From contig QIAS01000121.1 of the NCBI GenBank assembly GCA_003225615.1, positions 1-8,004 of the forward strand: a DNA stretch of 8,004 nucleotides, read 5' to 3'. The first letter of the stretch is position 1, and every line of letters begins with the position of its first letter. Source of the DNA: Acidobacteriota bacterium (GTDB taxonomy: Bacteria; Acidobacteriota; Terriglobia; Terriglobales; Acidobacteriaceae). The notes beneath the pieces were generated by a model. The model was not told where the DNA came from and did not search any database. It saw only the letters and a program-made list of their open reading frames with translations. The position numbers and the translations under genes are program-made. Positions 6,474 through 8,004 of this stretch are shown piece by piece.

Positions 6474-7118
6474 CTATCTAACAACCAATCGGGGTAACAA
6501 GCCAGTGCGCGGCGTCTGCCAGTGCGACCAGATGAACCAGAGGATGGCGATGGCCAGGATGGCTCCAATTACCGCGTCGAATTGGTGGAAGTACTTGCCC
6601 AGGGAACGCCAGTTCTCTCCCAGCTTCATTCCGAACCAGGCCAGGGCAAAGCACCAGGGCCACGATCCTAGAAACGTATAAAGGTGAAAACGGCCGCGGG
6701 GCATGCGCGCCACTCCGGCAGGCAGCGCGATAAACGTTCGCACTACCGGCAGGAGGCGGGCCACGAAAACAGCGAGGTATCCCCAACGCTGGAAGAAGCG
6801 GTCCGCCCAGTCGAGCTCGCGGCGGCTCAGCAGAATCCAGCGGCCGTATTTCTCGACCAGCGGGCGGCCTCCGTAGTAGCCGATCTCGTAGGCGATGAGT
6901 GAGCCAAGATTGCAGCCGATCGCGCCTGCGGTCGCGACCCAAATGAGCTTCATGCTGCCTTCGTGCACCAGGTAGCCGGCGAAGGGCATGATGAGCTCGG
7001 AGGGCAGCGGAATGCAGGCGGACTCGATGGCCATCAGGATGACCAGACCACCGTAGCCGGTGGTGGCTATCACCGACTTGATGAATACAAAGATGATGGC
7101 GAGAATTTTTTCGGTCAT
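6474..7118 (-). CDS. DedA/VTT-family integral membrane protein
   Basis: This 214-residue protein has the usual DedA length and layout. A first hydrophobic span (about 5-31) runs into the conserved ESACIPLPSE (32-41). It is followed by a re-entrant/membrane segment with GAIGCNLGSLIAYEIGYYGGR (65-85) and a cytoplasmic-type charged stretch (86-110). The second half has the signature RWGYLAVFVARLLPVVRTFIALPAGVARM (111-139, with Arg121, Pro124, Arg127 and Gly135), and two more membrane spans follow at about 146-166 and 182-198. Members of this family transport lipids across the inner membrane, including undecaprenyl phosphate recycling for cell-wall synthesis; which lipid this copy handles cannot be read here. 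The ATG at 7118 has no good Shine-Dalgarno. Its stop overlaps no neighbour. The gene converges on the SBBP gene. Confidence 0.93.
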   Translation of the reverse strand: MTEKILAIIFVFIKSVIATTGYGGLVILMAIESACIPLPSELIMPFAGYLVHEGSMKLIWVATAGAIGCNLGSLIAYEIGYYGGRPLVEKYGRWILLSRRELDWADRFFQRWGYLAVFVARLLPVVRTFIALPAGVARMPRGRFHLYTFLGSWPWCFALAWFGMKLGENWRSLGKYFHQFDAVIGAILAIAILWFIWSHWQTPRTGLLPRLVVR

Positions 7119-7169
7119 TCGTCAATCATTGACGCTTTGCGGAGTACTGGAGTTGCGTGTTCCCACAGC

Positions 7170-7240
7170 AAGAGCTTTTTATCGCAGAGATCGCTAAGAA
7201 ATGCCGCAAAGGTCGTGGGGAAAACCTATGGCTCCGCAAT
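7170..7240 (+). repeat. Left copy of a ~71-bp inverted repeat flanking the small gene
   Basis: Read on the plus strand from AAGAGC at 7170, this aligns to the minus-strand copy at 7635-7564 without a gap for 55 positions (42 identical). After a 1-nt gap it continues for 16 more (11 identical), about 75% overall. Internally it is two degenerate units of about 22 nt (TCGCAGAG... and CCGCAAAG...), each ending in an A-rich run. It lies between the dedA start and the stop of the small gene. Such CGCAGAG/GGAGAAAA units are, from memory, dispersed intergenic repeats in several phyla. Confidence 0.65.
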
Positions 7241-7252
7241 TGAGTGAAGCAG

Positions 7253-7477
7253 CTAAAATGCGCCTTCCTGCGTAAATGTATAGCCGGGCAGCGCGGCCCC
7301 GTCAGAGGACTTGGCCACCTTCACACGTATAGTTTGCGCGTCAGGGGCCGCAAGGCCTGCGGGCCTGAGCACGGCGTACAGGCTGAAGACTTCGCTGTAA
7401 AGCTTGGTGACAAGATAATCCTGGCCGTCTTTATCGCTGCGCCACACTTGCCCGAGCTGGATCGATTTTACTGACAT
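7253..7477 (-). CDS. Small conserved-looking protein of unknown function (74 aa; longer 107-aa start possible)
   Basis: From ATG at 7477 the frame gives 74 residues, ending in TAG at 7255-7253. AGGA (7488-7485) is 7 nt upstream, a modest ribosome site. The core reads IQLGQVWRSDKDGQDYLVTKLYSE, then FSLYAVLRPAG and TIRVKVAKS, ending GYTFTQEGAF. This is a strand-rich, soluble sequence with no signal peptide or membrane span, compatible with a small beta-barrel. The frame is open further to ATG at 7576 (107 residues), which also has GGAG 8 nt upstream. I prefer 7477 because the extra 33 residues are polar and low in pattern and because the ATG, GGAG and first codons lie within a repeat. No known family or function is recognised. 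dedA follows on the same strand after 134 nt. Confidence 0.65.
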   Translation of the reverse strand: MSVKSIQLGQVWRSDKDGQDYLVTKLYSEVFSLYAVLRPAGLAAPDAQTIRVKVAKSSDGAALPGYTFTQEGAF

Positions 7478-7563
7478 AGTTTTTTCCTGAGAATCTTCTC
7501 CAGCGTACCGAGGAGCGGGCGGCGCGTCAATTGACGGGTGGGTTACCGAAGTACGATTTTTGG

Positions 7564-7635
7564 ATTGCTGCAGCATTGGCTTTTCTCCGCGTCCTCTGCG
7601 GCATTTTCCCGCCGTCTCTGCGGTTAAAACCTCTT
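7564..7635 (-). repeat. Right copy of the ~71-bp inverted repeat flanking the small gene
   Basis: Read on the minus strand from AAGAGG at 7635, it mirrors the left copy. Two near-identical units of about 22 nt are visible: CCGCAGAGACGGCGGGAAAA and CCGCAGAGGACGCGGAGAAA. Similarity to the left copy stops abruptly outside AAGAG on both sides. The repeat covers the ATG and GGAG of the longer alternative start of the small gene and reaches within 45 nt of the nth start. Confidence 0.65.
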
Positions 7636-7666
7636 AGCGGCTGGCTCTGCTAACATTGTTATCTCC

Positions 7667-7672
7667 AAGGAG
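7667..7672 (+). promoter_or_regulatory. Shine-Dalgarno AAGGAG for the nth start at 7680
   Basis: AAGGAG (part of CCAAGGAGAGAG) is 7 nt before ATG at 7680. It makes the far-upstream ATG credible, and with it the long N-terminal extension of the protein. Confidence 0.65.
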
Positions 7673-7679
7673 AGAGCTC

Positions 7680-8004
7680 ATGGTGTGCGGCGTGGTTCCT
7701 CGGCAACCTGCGAAGACTGGACGGCACGAGGGGGCTCGGACCCGGGGGCAGCAGTCCCGGGGCGCGTCACGGGAGAAAAGGCAACCTATCTTTGCCGAAA
7801 CTGCTACGGCAGTGCCCCTGCCCAAGCGGGACGGTCGGCACGTCGCGTCGCAGAAGCAGGTCTTTCCGGCAAAGCTCACGAGACCGCCCAAGCGCTACGA
7901 TCCTCTCGCTCCAGAGCGGGTGCAGGAAATCCTGGCGCGCCTGGACAAGCAATACCCTGCCGTCACTTGCGCTCTGACCCACAAGACGGCTTGGGAGCTG
8001 CTGG
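7680..8004 (+). CDS. nth: Endonuclease III (N-terminal part) with long basic extension; C-terminus off window
   Basis: An open frame of 108 codons runs from ATG at 7680 to the right edge. Residues 80-108, RVQEILARLDKQYP then TCALTHKTAWELL, match the start of endonuclease III, which in E. coli begins RLEILTRLRENNP... and ...SPFELL. This is the bifunctional DNA glycosylase/AP lyase of base-excision repair, acting on oxidised pyrimidines in the cytoplasm. The helix-hairpin-helix, catalytic Lys/Asp and iron-sulfur cysteines would lie beyond the window, so activity cannot be confirmed. The first 79 residues are unusual: rich in Arg, Lys, Gln and Pro with no hydrophobic span, whereas E. coli Nth has almost nothing before the core. 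The start is supported by AAGGAG at 7 nt; no other in-frame ATG occurs before the core. Short minus-strand frames over this stretch are shadows. Confidence 0.78.
   Translation, partial: MVCGVVPRQPAKTGRHEGARTRGQQSRGASREKRQPIFAETATAVPLPKRDGRHVASQKQVFPAKLTRPPKRYDPLAPERVQEILARLDKQYPAVTCALTHKTAWELL

Noticed and set aside
6400..7247. Plus-strand frames (6400-6681, 6684-6902, 6963-7247) opposite dedA
   Set aside because: They are antisense shadows of a gene with the full DedA signature.
7167..7638. AGC on both sides of the inverted-repeat unit as proof of transposition
   Set aside because: Three matching bases arise by chance about once in 64 times and the exact ends are uncertain, so it is mentioned only as a weak hint.
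7634..7982. Minus-strand frames (7634-7891, 7767-7982) at the right end
   Set aside because: They are antisense to the nth frame, which has a strong ribosome site and a recognisable endonuclease III core.
1..8004. A multi-gene defence, biosynthetic or mobile system
   Set aside because: Gene orientations alternate, no defence, phage or biosynthetic signature genes are present, and there is no transposase, integrase or CRISPR array.

Overview
The window looks like chromosomal DNA from a soil-type Acidobacteriota. This is inferred from three things: a large SBBP-repeat secreted protein with the N-terminal domain common in that phylum, a conserved uncharacterised membrane-anchored protein with an 'ARTRC.NR' motif that I associate with acidobacterial genomes, and a dispersed palindromic intergenic repeat (CCTTCGACTCCGCTCAGG core). 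Base composition is moderately GC-rich. Starts are mixed (ATG, GTG, TTG) and most are preceded by good Shine-Dalgarno sequences. I see no rRNA, tRNA, CRISPR array, phage gene or transposase.

Layout: 1-815 (-) is the N-terminal part of a membrane-anchored protein of unknown function, cut by the left edge. 816-1281 is a divergent intergenic region with three inverted repeats and no convincing gene. 1282-2955 (+) is a Tat-exported amidase-signature hydrolase starting at TTG. 2956-3033 is a short convergent gap filled by a REP-like palindrome. 3034-3477 (-) is a small secreted protein of unknown function. 3478-3791 is a divergent intergenic region with an 8-bp inverted repeat. 3792-6350 (+) is an 852-residue exported protein with seven SBBP repeats (probably a seven-bladed beta-propeller) and a C-terminal Ig-like domain. 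6351-6473 is a convergent gap with a compound hairpin. 6474-7118 (-) is a DedA/VTT-family membrane protein. 7253-7477 (-) is a small protein of unknown function lying inside a pair of ~71-bp inverted repeats (7170-7240 and 7564-7635). 7680-8004 (+) is the start of an endonuclease III (Nth) gene with a long basic N-terminal extension, cut by the right edge.

Gene orientation alternates almost throughout, so there is no clear operon and no evident multi-gene system; only the small gene and dedA lie in tandem on one strand. Four of the seven proteins are predicted to be exported or anchored on the outer face of the inner membrane, and DedA is integral to that membrane, so the region is biased to envelope functions. 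The least ordinary structure is the small-gene cassette bounded by diverged inverted repeats, which has terminal-inverted-repeat geometry but no transposase. I do not see a demonstrably new biological system here.
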